This document shows positions 18,260-27,072 of a DNA stretch of 35,091 bases, one piece after another. The DNA is from Desulfosarcinaceae bacterium (GTDB lineage: Bacteria > Desulfobacterota > Desulfobacteria > Desulfobacterales > Desulfosarcinaceae): positions 1 to 35,091 of the forward strand of contig JASJCL010000075.1 in the NCBI GenBank assembly GCA_030066015.1, read 5' to 3'. A program made the position numbers and the translations under genes. The number at the start of each line of letters is the position of its first letter. The stretch's first letter is position 1. The notes under the pieces are model-generated. The model saw only the letters and a program-made list of their open reading frames with translations, did not search any database and had not been told where the DNA came from.

Positions 18260-18834
18260 GGGACACCTCCACCGGCGTTGTAGTGCACCTGGGGAAGCTG
18301 GTCGGGTGAAAGCTGATCCAGGGGTGGAAGGGCGGCGTCCTTATCCGAGAGCCCCGGTTGAACCACCTGCCAGTCGATGGCCAGCGCTGGGTCGCACCAG
18401 AGCAAGCCGCCCTCGTCTTCAGGGCGGTAGATCTCACTGCATTTATAGGCGAAGAGGGCCGTCTCGCTCAGAACGGCGAAGCCATGGGCAAAGCCTGCGG
18501 GGATGAATAATTGGCGCTGGTTGGCGGCCGAGAGCGGTACGCCAATCCAGCGGCCGAAATTGGGGGAGCCGGCTCGCAGATCCACCACCACGTCGAAGAC
18601 CTCTCCCTGCAGGACCTGAACCAGCTTGGCCTGGGGGTGGTGGATCTGGAAATGCAGGCCGCGCAGGGTCCCGTGGGTGGACAGGCTGAGATTGTCCTGG
18701 ATGAAGTCGGCGTTGATGCCGGCCTTGCGATACCGCGATTGATGATAGGTCTCCATGAAGAAGCCGCGCCGGTCCGAGAAGACCTGGGGCTCGATGATCA
18801 AGGCGCCGTCAATGTCGGTTGGATGGATTTTCAT
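18256..18834 (-). CDS. rfbC: dTDP-4-dehydrorhamnose 3,5-epimerase
   Basis: RfbC/RmlC epimerises dTDP-4-dehydro-6-deoxyglucose at C3 and C5, the step before RfbD. The 192-residue cupin protein has FSDRRGFFMETY at about 19-30, the catalytic His61 in GTLRGLHFQ, the sugar-contacting Tyr130 in FAYKCSEIYRPEDE, and IPAGFAHGFAVLSE. The ATG at 18834 gives the standard family N-terminus; seven extra in-frame residues to a TTG at 18855 are less likely. No strong ribosome binding site is visible. It lies downstream of cbiR with a short gap. Confidence 0.94.
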   Translation of the reverse strand: MKIHPTDIDGALIIEPQVFSDRRGFFMETYHQSRYRKAGINADFIQDNLSLSTHGTLRGLHFQIHHPQAKLVQVLQGEVFDVVVDLRAGSPNFGRWIGVPLSAANQRQLFIPAGFAHGFAVLSETALFAYKCSEIYRPEDEGGLLWCDPALAIDWQVVQPGLSDKDAALPPLDQLSPDQLPQVHYNAGGGVP

Positions 18835-18861
18835 GGCGGTCGTCACTACTCCCAATCGGCT

Positions 18862-19767
18862 TCATCGGTTCTGCGCCAATTGCTTCCAGGCAGTGTGGAA
18901 GCAGGCCAGCGAGCGGTTCAGCGCTTCCAGGTTGAAGATCTCCAGGCTGAGGCTGGCGCTGAAGCGGTCCCGCACCAGCCGGTCGATCACCAACATAAGC
19001 AAGTTCTCGGCCAGCTCATCCAGTGGGCGATGGTCCCGACCGTCTGACACACCGTGGAGATGGATCACGGTGGTGTGGTCGAGATAGCGGTTCAGTGCTT
19101 CTGCTAGGACATGGTCGGCCGATCTCCCACTGGCATAAAGTATGAGATGGCCGATGTCCAGGCAAACCCGCAGGTCCATCTCCTCCACAAGGGCGAAGGC
19201 CCATTCGAAGGGGTAGTCAAGGGTTTCGATGCTCAGCGCCTGGGGCGGGACTTCGGCAGCCAGAAGCGCCTCCAACCCGGCACGGTTGCGATCCTGCCAG
19301 CGGCGGACATCTGTCACCCGCCGGTGGCTCTGCCGGGGCGAGGCCAGGTGAAGGGTAAAGCTGGTGACGGGCAGCGGCCGGGTGCGGTTGACAATGCCGG
19401 TGAGGGCCTCCACCGCCTGCCGCTGCGCCACCGCATCACCGGCTCCCAGATCCCGATCCACCGGGAGATGGACGGTATAGGTCACCGCGTGATCCGCGGC
19501 GATCGCGGCGAGTCGATCGATCTCCCCACGATCCGGCAGACTGCCCGGCGTGCGGCTTTCGAAAAAAAGCAGCTCAATTTCATCCAGGTGCGGCGCCAGG
19601 CGAGCGGCGTTTTCAGACCAGCTGGCGGGATAGACAAAGGAGGTGGTGCCCAGGCGGAAGGGGAAGCGGCTTTTCAGCGGTCGCCCCGGTCCGCCAATCG
19701 CGGCGGCGATATGCTCGGAATTCGTTATCGTTCCGGTGGGCGAGCCAGTTCGCCGGTCGGTCGCCAT
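18862..19767 (-). CDS. cbiR: Cobamide remodelling phosphodiesterase CbiR
   Basis: CbiR, described from Akkermansia muciniphila, is an AP-endonuclease-like TIM-barrel enzyme that removes the lower nucleotide loop from cobamides so they can be rebuilt with a preferred lower ligand. This 301-residue protein has the expected pattern: FRLGTTSFVYPASWSENA, then DEIELLFFESR, TYTVHLPVDRD, FTLHLASP, SIETLDYPFEW and VCLDIGHLIL. His, Glu and Asp at these strand ends are candidate metal ligands. GAGGGG lies six bases upstream of the ATG at 19767. Its place directly after cbiB, cobD, cobS and cobU strongly supports the role. Without that context the fold alone would only suggest a sugar phosphate isomerase-like protein. 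Confidence 0.82.
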   Translation of the reverse strand: MATDRRTGSPTGTITNSEHIAAAIGGPGRPLKSRFPFRLGTTSFVYPASWSENAARLAPHLDEIELLFFESRTPGSLPDRGEIDRLAAIAADHAVTYTVHLPVDRDLGAGDAVAQRQAVEALTGIVNRTRPLPVTSFTLHLASPRQSHRRVTDVRRWQDRNRAGLEALLAAEVPPQALSIETLDYPFEWAFALVEEMDLRVCLDIGHLILYASGRSADHVLAEALNRYLDHTTVIHLHGVSDGRDHRPLDELAENLLMLVIDRLVRDRFSASLSLEIFNLEALNRSLACFHTAWKQLAQNR

Positions 19768-19894
19768 CAAGATCCCCTCATTTTACGGCTGCTGCCAAGG
19801 CCGGTTTACCTCAAGCGGCTGCTTCTCACCCTCTCTTCGCAACCCTGCGGTTCGGTGTGAATGGCGGTCTGGCGCACTGGGTTGCTGGCGGATG

Positions 19895-20839
19895 TCACCC
19901 CACCAGCCCCCTTACGCCGATCGCCCCTGCGGCCGCCATTAGGGCGGTGAGCCACATCAGGTCGCAGGCCCGTGGGATATCCTTGGCCGCGACGCTTCGG
20001 TTTCCCTCACCGATGGTGGGCTTGGCGACCCACTCGCCATGGTAGCGGCTGGGACCTCCCAACCAGACCCCCAGGCCGCCGGCAAAGGCGGCTTCGGGCC
20101 AGCCGGCATTGGGACTGCTGTGACGGCGGCCGTCGCGACGGGCCGTCGCCCAGGCCTGCCTGCCGCGCTTGGCCAGGAGGGCGGCGGCCAGGCTGATCAG
20201 GGGCGGGCTCAGACGGGCGGGAGCCCAGTTGACCAGATCGTCTATCCGGGCGGCTGCCCTGCCAAACAAGCGGTAGCGCTTGTTTTTATAGCCCATCATG
20301 GAATCCAGCGTGTTGGCCATCTTGTAGGCCATAGCCAGTGGGGCCCCGCCGATGGCGGCCCAGAAGAGCGGGGCGATGACGCCGTCCACCAGGTTTTCCG
20401 CCACGGTTTCCACCGCTGCACGGGCGACGCCCGCCGCGGTCAGCCCGGCGGTCTCCCGTCCCACGATCAGCGACACGGCGCGGCGCGCAGCCCCCATGTC
20501 ATCATTCGCCAATGCGCGCCATACAGCTGTGGCAGCGTCGGCCAGGGAGCGGGTCGAGAGGCAGTAAAAGAGCAGCAGGAGTTCCACAAGCGACCCCAGC
20601 CACGGGTGAACTGCGGCGGCCAGAAAAACGCTCCCCCAAGCAGCGGCGGCCGACCCTAAGATCAAGCCGACCGCCAAAACTGCGCCGCTGATCGCAGGCG
20701 GCAAGGGCAGCCGCCTGAAAGCGGATTCGCCGCTTTTGATGGCCAGGCCCATCCAGCGGATGGGGTGCGGCAGCCAGCGGGGATCGCCCGCCATGAAGTC
20801 CAGTAGAATTGCCGCTAGCAGGATCAGGGCCGCGTTCAC
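19895..20839 (-). CDS. cbiB: Adenosylcobinamide-phosphate synthase CbiB
   Basis: CbiB (CobD in Pseudomonas nomenclature) attaches (R)-1-amino-2-propanol phosphate to adenosylcobyric acid. The 314-residue integral membrane protein starts with a hydrophobic helix and the hallmark GDPRWLPHPIRWMG. It continues with the VETVAENLVDGVIAPLFWAAIGG segment, here quoted in two parts as VETVAENLVDG and APLFWAAIGG, and YKMANTLDSMMGYKN. The C-terminus has the AFAGGLGVWLGGPSRYHG region. The GTG start overlaps the cobD stop (GTGA) and has GGAGGG five bases upstream. Confidence 0.95.
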   Translation of the reverse strand: MNAALILLAAILLDFMAGDPRWLPHPIRWMGLAIKSGESAFRRLPLPPAISGAVLAVGLILGSAAAAWGSVFLAAAVHPWLGSLVELLLLFYCLSTRSLADAATAVWRALANDDMGAARRAVSLIVGRETAGLTAAGVARAAVETVAENLVDGVIAPLFWAAIGGAPLAMAYKMANTLDSMMGYKNKRYRLFGRAAARIDDLVNWAPARLSPPLISLAAALLAKRGRQAWATARRDGRRHSSPNAGWPEAAFAGGLGVWLGGPSRYHGEWVAKPTIGEGNRSVAAKDIPRACDLMWLTALMAAAGAIGVRGLVG

Positions 20840-21930
20840 GCTCGCCCTCCCACTCCGGCCAGAAGTTGTCGGAGGAACGCCGCTGCCCGTTGGTTGGCCT
20901 CCTCCGCTTTCAGAGAGATGCGAATATAGCGGTCATCCAAGCCCTCGAAGTTGGTGCAATCGCGGATCAGGATACGGGCTTCTGCCATCGCTTCCCAAAC
21001 ATCGCTGGCCGTCCATTCCGCCGATAGGCGCATGAGGAGAAAACTGGTGCAGCTGGGGAAGATCTCCACCCCCCGGACGTCGGCCAGTGCCTGGTGGAAA
21101 CCCTGTCGGGCAGCGTGTAGACGGCGACACGAGGCGGAAACGAAGCGTTGCATCTCCTCCCGGGCACTCATCAGATAGATCACCGCCGTCTGTGCCAATG
21201 CATTGACACTCCAGGGGGGCATGCGCTGGCGCAGGCGGTCGATCGTGGCCTCGGTGCCGTGGACGAAACCGATTCGCAGGCCGGGCAGCCGGAAGATCTT
21301 GCTCATTGAGCTCAGGACCAAGAGATTGGACAGACCGCTGCCCAGAAGCGAGTACCCGGCCGCCCCGGGCACGAAGGGTAGGTAGGATTCGTCGACAATG
21401 ATGTCGGTATCCGGGTGGGCGGCGCACAAGGCCACCAGGTGCTCTCGCTCCAGAAGGACCCCAGTGGGATTGTTGGGATTGCAGATGAAGAGTGCCTCGG
21501 CCTGGGTTGCCGCAGCGGAGAGCAGGTCAAGGTTGGGGCGAAACGCATCCGCCCGCCGTGCGGTCACCAGCCGCGGCGCGACGCCCGCCAGACGGCAAGC
21601 GTCGGCGTAATCGGCGTAGGTCGGCCCGGCGATGGCCACCGACCGCCAGCCCATGACCATCGGCAAAAGGTAGATTAACTCGGTGCTGCCATTGCCGGCC
21701 AAAACGCTTCCAGGCGCCAGACCGTGGCGGGTGGCGAAGCAGCGCGTCATGGTTTCGGCATCCACCTCCGGCAGGGCGGTGATGCGATCCAGCGCTGCCG
21801 CCAGGTGATCCATTAACCCCTTCGGCGGCCCAAAGGGATTGACGTTACTGCTCATGTCGCAGATCTCCGATGCCGGGCATTTCAACCGGTCGGCCAGCGC
21901 ATGGATGTTGCCGCCATGTCCTACCAACAT
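20836..21930 (-). CDS. cobD: Threonine-phosphate decarboxylase CobD
   Basis: CobD is a PLP enzyme that decarboxylates L-threonine O-3-phosphate to (R)-1-amino-2-propanol phosphate, the linker used by CbiB. The 364-residue protein begins MLVGHGGNIHALADRL, typical of the family. It has NPNNPTG at 151-157, DESYLPF near 180, and the PLP-binding Lys211 in LSSMSKIFRLPGLR. The ATG at 21930 follows the cobS stop by two bases, with AGGAG ten bases upstream. Upstream in-frame sequence belongs to the overlapping cobS region and is Arg-rich noise. Confidence 0.95.
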   Translation of the reverse strand: MLVGHGGNIHALADRLKCPASEICDMSSNVNPFGPPKGLMDHLAAALDRITALPEVDAETMTRCFATRHGLAPGSVLAGNGSTELIYLLPMVMGWRSVAIAGPTYADYADACRLAGVAPRLVTARRADAFRPNLDLLSAAATQAEALFICNPNNPTGVLLEREHLVALCAAHPDTDIIVDESYLPFVPGAAGYSLLGSGLSNLLVLSSMSKIFRLPGLRIGFVHGTEATIDRLRQRMPPWSVNALAQTAVIYLMSAREEMQRFVSASCRRLHAARQGFHQALADVRGVEIFPSCTSFLLMRLSAEWTASDVWEAMAEARILIRDCTNFEGLDDRYIRISLKAEEANQRAAAFLRQLLAGVGGRA

Positions 21931-21932
21931 GT

Positions 21933-22655
21933 TCAGGATTCTCCTATGGTGGCGGCGAGCAGAAGTCCCACCTCGGTTACTTCGATGAGGGCTCCCAACA
22001 TATCGCCGGTGACGCCGCCCAGTTTGCGCCGATAATAGCTGAGAACGGCGACGAGGGTCATGACGAAGGCGATGATGAGGGCACCAAACCGCATGCCGGT
22101 AAAGAGCGCCAGCAGTAGCACGAGCAAAACGCCCCAAAAATCGCGCAAACGGGGGCGGACCTCATAAAAGGCGCTGCCTGTGCCGCCTTCCGGTCGACCG
22201 TAGGGCAGTAGCCACATTGCCACTAAAGGCGTGCAGCGGGCCAGGGCGGGTACCACGAACAGAAAGATGATGCGCGGTGCGGGCAGGGCAGCGATGGCGA
22301 CGGCCTTAAGGAGAAGACAGGCCGCCATGGCGATGGCGCCCATTGCGCCCACCCGGCTGTCTTTCATGATGGCCAAGGCCTTCTCCGGCGACCGCTGGCC
22401 ATAGAGGCCGTCGGCGGTATCGCCCAGGCCGTCCATGTGGAGGGCCCCGGTGAGCACCAGCAGCAGGAGAACGTCCAGGGCTCCCACCACCGGACGAGGC
22501 CACCAATGGACGGCGATCAGATCGAAACCGCCCACAATGGCGCCCAGGAGCAGCCCCACCAGTGGGAAGTAGGGGGTCATCCGGGCGGGTGGGACGACAT
22601 GATGACCAACCGGCAAGATGGTGAGAAATTGGACGGCCCCGAAAAATCGCCTCAC
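21933..22655 (-). CDS. cobS: Adenosylcobinamide-GDP ribazoletransferase CobS
   Basis: CobS joins alpha-ribazole (or its phosphate) to adenosylcobinamide-GDP, closing the nucleotide loop at the membrane. The 240-residue multi-pass protein has FFGAVQFLTILPVG at the start, the metal-binding HMDGLGDTADGLYGQRSPEK region, and DSRVGAMGAIAM. The start is taken as GTG at 22655: GGAGG lies six bases upstream (22662-22666), and GTGA overlaps the cobU stop. An ATG at 22673 is in frame, but its six extra residues encode the Shine-Dalgarno itself. Confidence 0.94.
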   Translation of the reverse strand: MRRFFGAVQFLTILPVGHHVVPPARMTPYFPLVGLLLGAIVGGFDLIAVHWWPRPVVGALDVLLLLVLTGALHMDGLGDTADGLYGQRSPEKALAIMKDSRVGAMGAIAMAACLLLKAVAIAALPAPRIIFLFVVPALARCTPLVAMWLLPYGRPEGGTGSAFYEVRPRLRDFWGVLLVLLLALFTGMRFGALIIAFVMTLVAVLSYYRRKLGGVTGDMLGALIEVTEVGLLLAATIGES

Positions 22656-23275
22656 GCCCCGCCTCCGGTCCATGGTTTGATCTGCACGGGGATGCCGGCC
22701 ATCGTCCAGATAACCCGCTCGCAGGCCTCCGCCACAATCTGGTTTACCAGCCCGGCCGTGTCGCGGTAGGCGCGTGCCAGGGCGTTTTCCGGCACGATAC
22801 CAGCGCCTACCTCATTGGTGACCAGGATGAGGGGGGCGATCGAGCGTCGCACGCACGCGGCCAGCTCCTGTGCCGCAGCCACCACGGCATCCATCTCTTT
22901 GCCGGCGCCCATTAAATTGCTGATCCAGAGCGTCAGGCAGTCCACCAAAACGACGTCGCATTGGGGGCCGTTGGCCTCAATGGCGGCCACCACATCGAGC
23001 GGTGCCTCCACCGTCCGCCAACCGGGGCCGCGGTCGGCCTGGTGGCGCGCCACCCGCTCGCGCATCTCCGCATCCAGGGGCACGCAGGTGGCGATATAGC
23101 AGCGTCTACCGCCGGGCACCGCCTCCGCCAGGGCCTGGGCGTGGCGGCTTTTACCGCTGCGACAGCCGCCGGTCACCAAGATCTTACGCAGGGCTGTGTC
23201 ACGACCGGTATCCAATGAATTGTCCTTGGGTTGTGGCGACTCATCTCTGATGGGCCGTCGATTTCGGAGGTTCAC
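22652..23275 (-). CDS. cobU: Bifunctional adenosylcobinamide kinase/guanylyltransferase CobU
   Basis: CobU phosphorylates adenosylcobinamide and then transfers GMP to give adenosylcobinamide-GDP. The protein has the P-loop GGCRSGKS at about residues 36-43, His78 in ARHQADRGPGW (the guanylylated His in the family), VLVDCLTLWISNLM and LVTNEVGAGIVPE. The start is uncertain. The GTG at 23275 overlaps the cbiP stop (GTGA) but its GGAGG is directly adjacent. A TTG at 23215 has AAGGA seven bases upstream and would give the more usual short N-terminus. I give the longer frame of 207 residues. Confidence 0.92.
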   Translation of the reverse strand: MNLRNRRPIRDESPQPKDNSLDTGRDTALRKILVTGGCRSGKSRHAQALAEAVPGGRRCYIATCVPLDAEMRERVARHQADRGPGWRTVEAPLDVVAAIEANGPQCDVVLVDCLTLWISNLMGAGKEMDAVVAAAQELAACVRRSIAPLILVTNEVGAGIVPENALARAYRDTAGLVNQIVAEACERVIWTMAGIPVQIKPWTGGGA

Positions 23276-24786
23276 CCCTCCAATAGCGCCGTTATCCGAT
23301 CCATCTGAATGTGGGCGGTGAAATGATCGGCCAGACGATCATAGGCCTTCTGCTTGGCACCGCGGCCGACCTCAGTGGGCATCTCCAGATGCGCCAGACC
23401 GATGACGGCCAGCCAGCGCCCCAAGATTTCGGCGCTGTCTAATAAACCGTGCAGATAGCTGCCGCGGATACGACCGTTGTCACTCACGCAGCCCTCCGGT
23501 GAGTCCACCGCTGCCCCGTTTTGCCGGGTGCGCTGAAACCATGGGCGGCCGCCGGAGATTTCGGTCTGGCCCATGTGGATCTCGTAGCCGGCGCCCGCAA
23601 TCCTGCGACGCTGCCAGGTGAACGCTGTTCGGGTGGTGGTTTTAGGCGCTCTGAGGACCGTGGTCAAGGGCAGTAGGTTCAGCCCCGGCGTTCCGCCCGG
23701 CCGTCCCTCCAGGCCATCTGGGTCCTCCACGCGTTGACCCAGCATCTGATAGCCCCCGCAGATCCCCAATATGTGGCCGCCGCCGCGGGCATAGGCCTGC
23801 AACCGGGCGGTCCAGCCCGTGGTGTGGAGCCAGTTCAGGTCGTGGCGGGTATTTTTGGAGCCGGGAATGATCACGGCCTTGAACCCCCGCAGGGGCTGGA
23901 CCTGTTCCAGATAGTGAACGGCCATGCCGCGAACCTCCGAGAGAATGCCCATATCGGTGAAGTTGGCGATGTGGGGCAGACGCAGGACAGCGATGGCGGG
24001 ACCACGGATACGGCCCGGGCTGACGCTGCGGGGTGATTCGATTACCACCGCATCCTCACTCTCGATGCTAAAATCGGAGAACCAGGGCAGAACGCCGAAC
24101 ACCGGCCGGTGGGTCCGTTTCTCGATCCAGTCGACACCCGCATCAAAGAGACGCAAATCTCCGCGGAAGCGGTTGACGATGAAGCCGGCCACCTGCGCCT
24201 GCCGCTCTTCGGGTAAACAGGCCAGGGTGCCCACCAGTTGGGCGAAGACGCCCCCGCGGTGAATATCGCCCACAACGATGGCCGGCGCCTCGGCCTCGGC
24301 CGCCATGGGCAGATTGACGATGTCGCTGTCCATTAGGTTGACCTCGGCGCAGGATCCGGCGCCTTCCAAGACCACCACCTCGTAGCGTCGCCGAAGCCGC
24401 CGCAGGGCATCGCAGGCCGACTGCCAGAGGGTGGTCTTGCGGTCGTGATAGTCGCGGGCGCTCTGGTTGGCCCACACGCGTCCATTCAATACCACCTGGG
24501 CGCCCACCTCGCTGGTGGGCTTGAGGAGGATGGGGTTCATGTCCACGTGGGGGGCGATGCCGGCCGCCTCGGCCTGAACGATCTGGGCACGACCCATCTC
24601 CAGCCCCTCGGGGGTGACTCCCGAGTTGTTGGACATGTTTTGCGCTTTAAAGGGCGCCACCTTGACCCCCTGCCGGGCCAGGACCCGGCAAAGGGCGGTG
24701 GTGATGACGCTCTTGCCAACATCGGAGCCAGTGCCCAGCACGGCGATGCAGCGGGCCAAGGGAGGGGCTGGTGGTGAACTTGTCAT
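23272..24786 (-). CDS. cbiP: Cobyric acid synthase (CbiP/CobQ)
   Basis: CbiP/CobQ amidates the b, d, e and g side chains of adenosylcobyrinic a,c-diamide using glutamine and ATP. The 504-residue protein has an N-terminal synthetase domain with VLGTGSDVGKSVITTAL and PFKAQNMSNNSGV, and EGAGSCAEVNL. The C-terminal triad-type glutaminase domain has the nucleophile Cys in HILGICGGYQMLG and the late His in RGSYLHGLLDS. AAGGAA precedes the ATG. A 144-base gap separates it from cobO. Confidence 0.96.
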   Translation of the reverse strand: MTSSPPAPPLARCIAVLGTGSDVGKSVITTALCRVLARQGVKVAPFKAQNMSNNSGVTPEGLEMGRAQIVQAEAAGIAPHVDMNPILLKPTSEVGAQVVLNGRVWANQSARDYHDRKTTLWQSACDALRRLRRRYEVVVLEGAGSCAEVNLMDSDIVNLPMAAEAEAPAIVVGDIHRGGVFAQLVGTLACLPEERQAQVAGFIVNRFRGDLRLFDAGVDWIEKRTHRPVFGVLPWFSDFSIESEDAVVIESPRSVSPGRIRGPAIAVLRLPHIANFTDMGILSEVRGMAVHYLEQVQPLRGFKAVIIPGSKNTRHDLNWLHTTGWTARLQAYARGGGHILGICGGYQMLGQRVEDPDGLEGRPGGTPGLNLLPLTTVLRAPKTTTRTAFTWQRRRIAGAGYEIHMGQTEISGGRPWFQRTRQNGAAVDSPEGCVSDNGRIRGSYLHGLLDSAEILGRWLAVIGLAHLEMPTEVGRGAKQKAYDRLADHFTAHIQMDRITALLEG

Positions 24787-24930
24787 GGTTCCTTCTTCGC
24801 TTCCAACCGCGTTGCTTGCATCAGCGGGTGATGCCGGCGCGCCTGCCGCTGCACCGGTTCGCCAGCCGTTGAATTCTGGTGATAACTCGAATTTGGTCTG
24901 GCCGCCGTCGCTTGGAGGGCGCAGTGCTCT

Positions 24931-25449
24931 TTACATTTCAATCCCTGCTCGCGCCATCACCCCGTTCTGGTAGTAATGCTTCACCGCGCGCATCTCGGTG
25001 ACCAAGTCGGCTTTCTCGATCACCCGGGGATCTGCATCGCGACCAGTGATGACCAGCTCCACCGATTCCGGGCGGCAGTTGATCACATCGAGCAGGGCTT
25101 CCGTATCGAATAGACCGCAGGCGACAGCCACATTGGCCTCGTCCAGGACGATCAGATCGACGTCGCAGCCGTTCTTCATCAGCGTCGCGATCTCGGCCAG
25201 TCCTTCCTGGGCGGCGCGCACATCTTCAGGGGTTGGCTGCCCATTGATGAAGCGGCCCAACCCATATTGACGGACCGTGATGCGGTCACCCAGGGGCTTC
25301 AGGGCGTTGATCTCGCTGTAGTGGCCGCCTTTGATAAATTGGACGATCAAGACCTTCATTCCGGCACCGGCGGCCCTGATGGAGAGTCCGATGGCGGCCG
25401 TGGTCTTCCCTTTGCCGTCGCCGGTATAGACGTGCAGGTAGCCTTTCAT
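24931..25449 (-). CDS. cobO: Cob(I)yrinic acid a,c-diamide adenosyltransferase (BtuR/CobO/CobA type)
   Basis: This enzyme transfers the 5'-deoxyadenosyl group of ATP to the Co(I) corrinoid. The 172-residue protein is of the BtuR/CobA type, with the P-loop YTGDGKGKTTAAIGLS near residues 8-23, VQFIKGGHYSEINAL, and the Walker B-like DLIVLDEANVAVACGL. RPESVELVITGRDADP near the C-terminus is also a family feature. GGAG lies about ten bases upstream of the ATG. It can serve both de novo synthesis and salvage of imported corrinoids. Confidence 0.95.
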   Translation of the reverse strand: MKGYLHVYTGDGKGKTTAAIGLSIRAAGAGMKVLIVQFIKGGHYSEINALKPLGDRITVRQYGLGRFINGQPTPEDVRAAQEGLAEIATLMKNGCDVDLIVLDEANVAVACGLFDTEALLDVINCRPESVELVITGRDADPRVIEKADLVTEMRAVKHYYQNGVMARAGIEM

Positions 25450-25903
25450 TGCCTTATTCTCCGTAGCTCTCGACGATCCATTGGGTCGCTTCCGATGCCT
25501 GGCGCTGGTCGGGACGCCTGAGGGAGCGGCAGAGCGGTGGTCGTCGTGACGATAACGGCCCGGGGGCCCGCCCCGGCTATATCAGGCGCGTCAGGTGTTT
25601 CCCTCGACCCGCTAACCATAGGGTCCTGCCTGCTGCGCTGGTCATGATCCCGTGGCGCCGCTTTGGCAGACGCATTGGACGTCCCCTGCTATAGCATGTT
25701 TTCGCTGCGATGACCCTTCCAATCCGACACATCCGGTCCATTGAGAGGGCCGTCATCGGTTTGCCCGACGATTTCCGGGTGCTCCACACCGCTTTGGGGC
25801 GAATCTCTGAAACCGACCAGTGACGGGACGCGGTGTCGCCTCGGCACCAAGAACGGCGCGTGAAACCAGTTCGGGCACGATGATTCTTCGCCTCCGATGG
25901 ACG
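25450..25903 (-). other. 454-base gap inside the cobamide cluster
   Basis: No convincing gene, promoter or riboswitch is seen. A GC hairpin (CCGGGG at 25560-25565 with CCCCGG at 25571-25576) sits in it without a U-tract. Short open frames on both strands lack ribosome binding sites and recognisable motifs. The gap may separate the first gene from the cob genes as two transcripts, or it may be the residue of a lost gene. Confidence 0.4.
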
Positions 25904-26983
25904 CTACCCCCACCAATAGTAGAGTGCGCCAACCAGTAGTAAACTGGCCACGCGCACGCCCTGCCCCATCAGCAGCAGTTCCACCCCCAGTCGGGGCGAG
26001 AAGATGCCCATATAATGGGGCAGTTGATGGCGTAGGGCGCGGATGGGAAAGGCCACCACGTTGCCGATAATCAGAGCCAGGGCGGTCTGCTTGACGGTCA
26101 GAACCCCTGCCGTCAACATCGCTCCGGCGGCGGCGAAACCGGAGGTGAACTCGGCGGCGAAGCCGAGAATGACCATCGACATCGCCTCCACCGGCAGGAC
26201 GCTGGTGACGATGAACCGGGCCATCCAGTGGCGCGCCGCATCGAAGTATCCGATCGAATGGGCTAGAAAAACCGCAATATAGATGGGCACCACATAGACG
26301 ACGATCCGCTGGATACGCCCGGGCAGTCGTTGTCGCACGGCCGCCCATATCGTTTTCGCAGGGCCGCAGGTGTGCTGTCCTTTCCCCGGTAGCGGCACCA
26401 CCTCTGCCAACGGCGGCAGGGTTGAGCGGCCGTAGAGGGCCACCGCCAGGGTCCGGACCACCAAGGCCGTGGCGGTCAGACCAAAGTAGATGACGCCGGC
26501 CCGGCCCGTCATGGGCAACACGATGAAGAGCGTTGTCGGCAGGTGTAGGAAGTAAACTGGCACCTGATTCATGAGATTGGCCAGAAACAGCTGCCGCCGG
26601 GTGATCCGTTCCGTCTCGTAGAACTCCAGCAGCATACCATTGGCCGCCGCTCCGGAGAAAAAGGCAGCGCTGAAGGCCGCCCCGCACTGAGGCCCCAGGC
26701 GACTGAGGCGAAACAGGGGGCCGGTCAGGGCCGCCATCCGACGGGTCCAGCCGGCCGCCTCGATGGCCTGGCCCACCACCAAGCCGAGGGCGATGAAGCC
26801 GATCAAACGCGCCATCGGCAAGAGCAGGCGCCGCGCCAGCTGGGACGCGTCCAGGTCCGGCGCCCACTTGAGACCGGCAGCCAGCAATAGCAGGCTGATC
26901 CCCAAGGAGATGGTCAAGGTGCGGTAAGCGTGATCGTTTTGGCGCTGTCGCTTGGGGATGCGGTTGTATGGCTGTCGCGCCAT
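25904..26983 (-). CDS. Nucleoside-recognition (GATE) domain membrane protein
   Basis: This 359-residue integral membrane protein has about eight or nine hydrophobic segments. It contains two GATE/nucleoside-recognition-like repeats: GFIALGLVVGQAIEAAG with SAAFFSGAAANGMLLEF, and MVILGFAAEFTSGFAAAGAM. GATE proteins include nucleoside transporters and spore proteins, so the domain does not fix the substrate. It is the first gene after a cobalamin riboswitch and terminator, which suggests a role in corrinoid or precursor uptake or in lower-ligand supply. The ATG at 26983 has only a weak GACGAG upstream. The overlapping long open frame on the same strand is a compositional shadow. Confidence 0.78.
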   Translation of the reverse strand: MARQPYNRIPKRQRQNDHAYRTLTISLGISLLLLAAGLKWAPDLDASQLARRLLLPMARLIGFIALGLVVGQAIEAAGWTRRMAALTGPLFRLSRLGPQCGAAFSAAFFSGAAANGMLLEFYETERITRRQLFLANLMNQVPVYFLHLPTTLFIVLPMTGRAGVIYFGLTATALVVRTLAVALYGRSTLPPLAEVVPLPGKGQHTCGPAKTIWAAVRQRLPGRIQRIVVYVVPIYIAVFLAHSIGYFDAARHWMARFIVTSVLPVEAMSMVILGFAAEFTSGFAAAGAMLTAGVLTVKQTALALIIGNVVAFPIRALRHQLPHYMGIFSPRLGVELLLMGQGVRVASLLLVGALYYWWG

Positions 26984-27072
26984 ATCGGTTCACTCGTCTC
27001 ATAGCATTGGATTCGGGCGACGCCTGCCCCTGCTTTCTGTCTGGATCGCTCCCCACTTCGGGGCCATAACGC

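Noticed and set aside
25560-25576. GC hairpin in the gap between the GATE gene and cobO, considered as a terminator
   Set aside because: There is no U-tract on either strand, so it was only noted within the gap entry.
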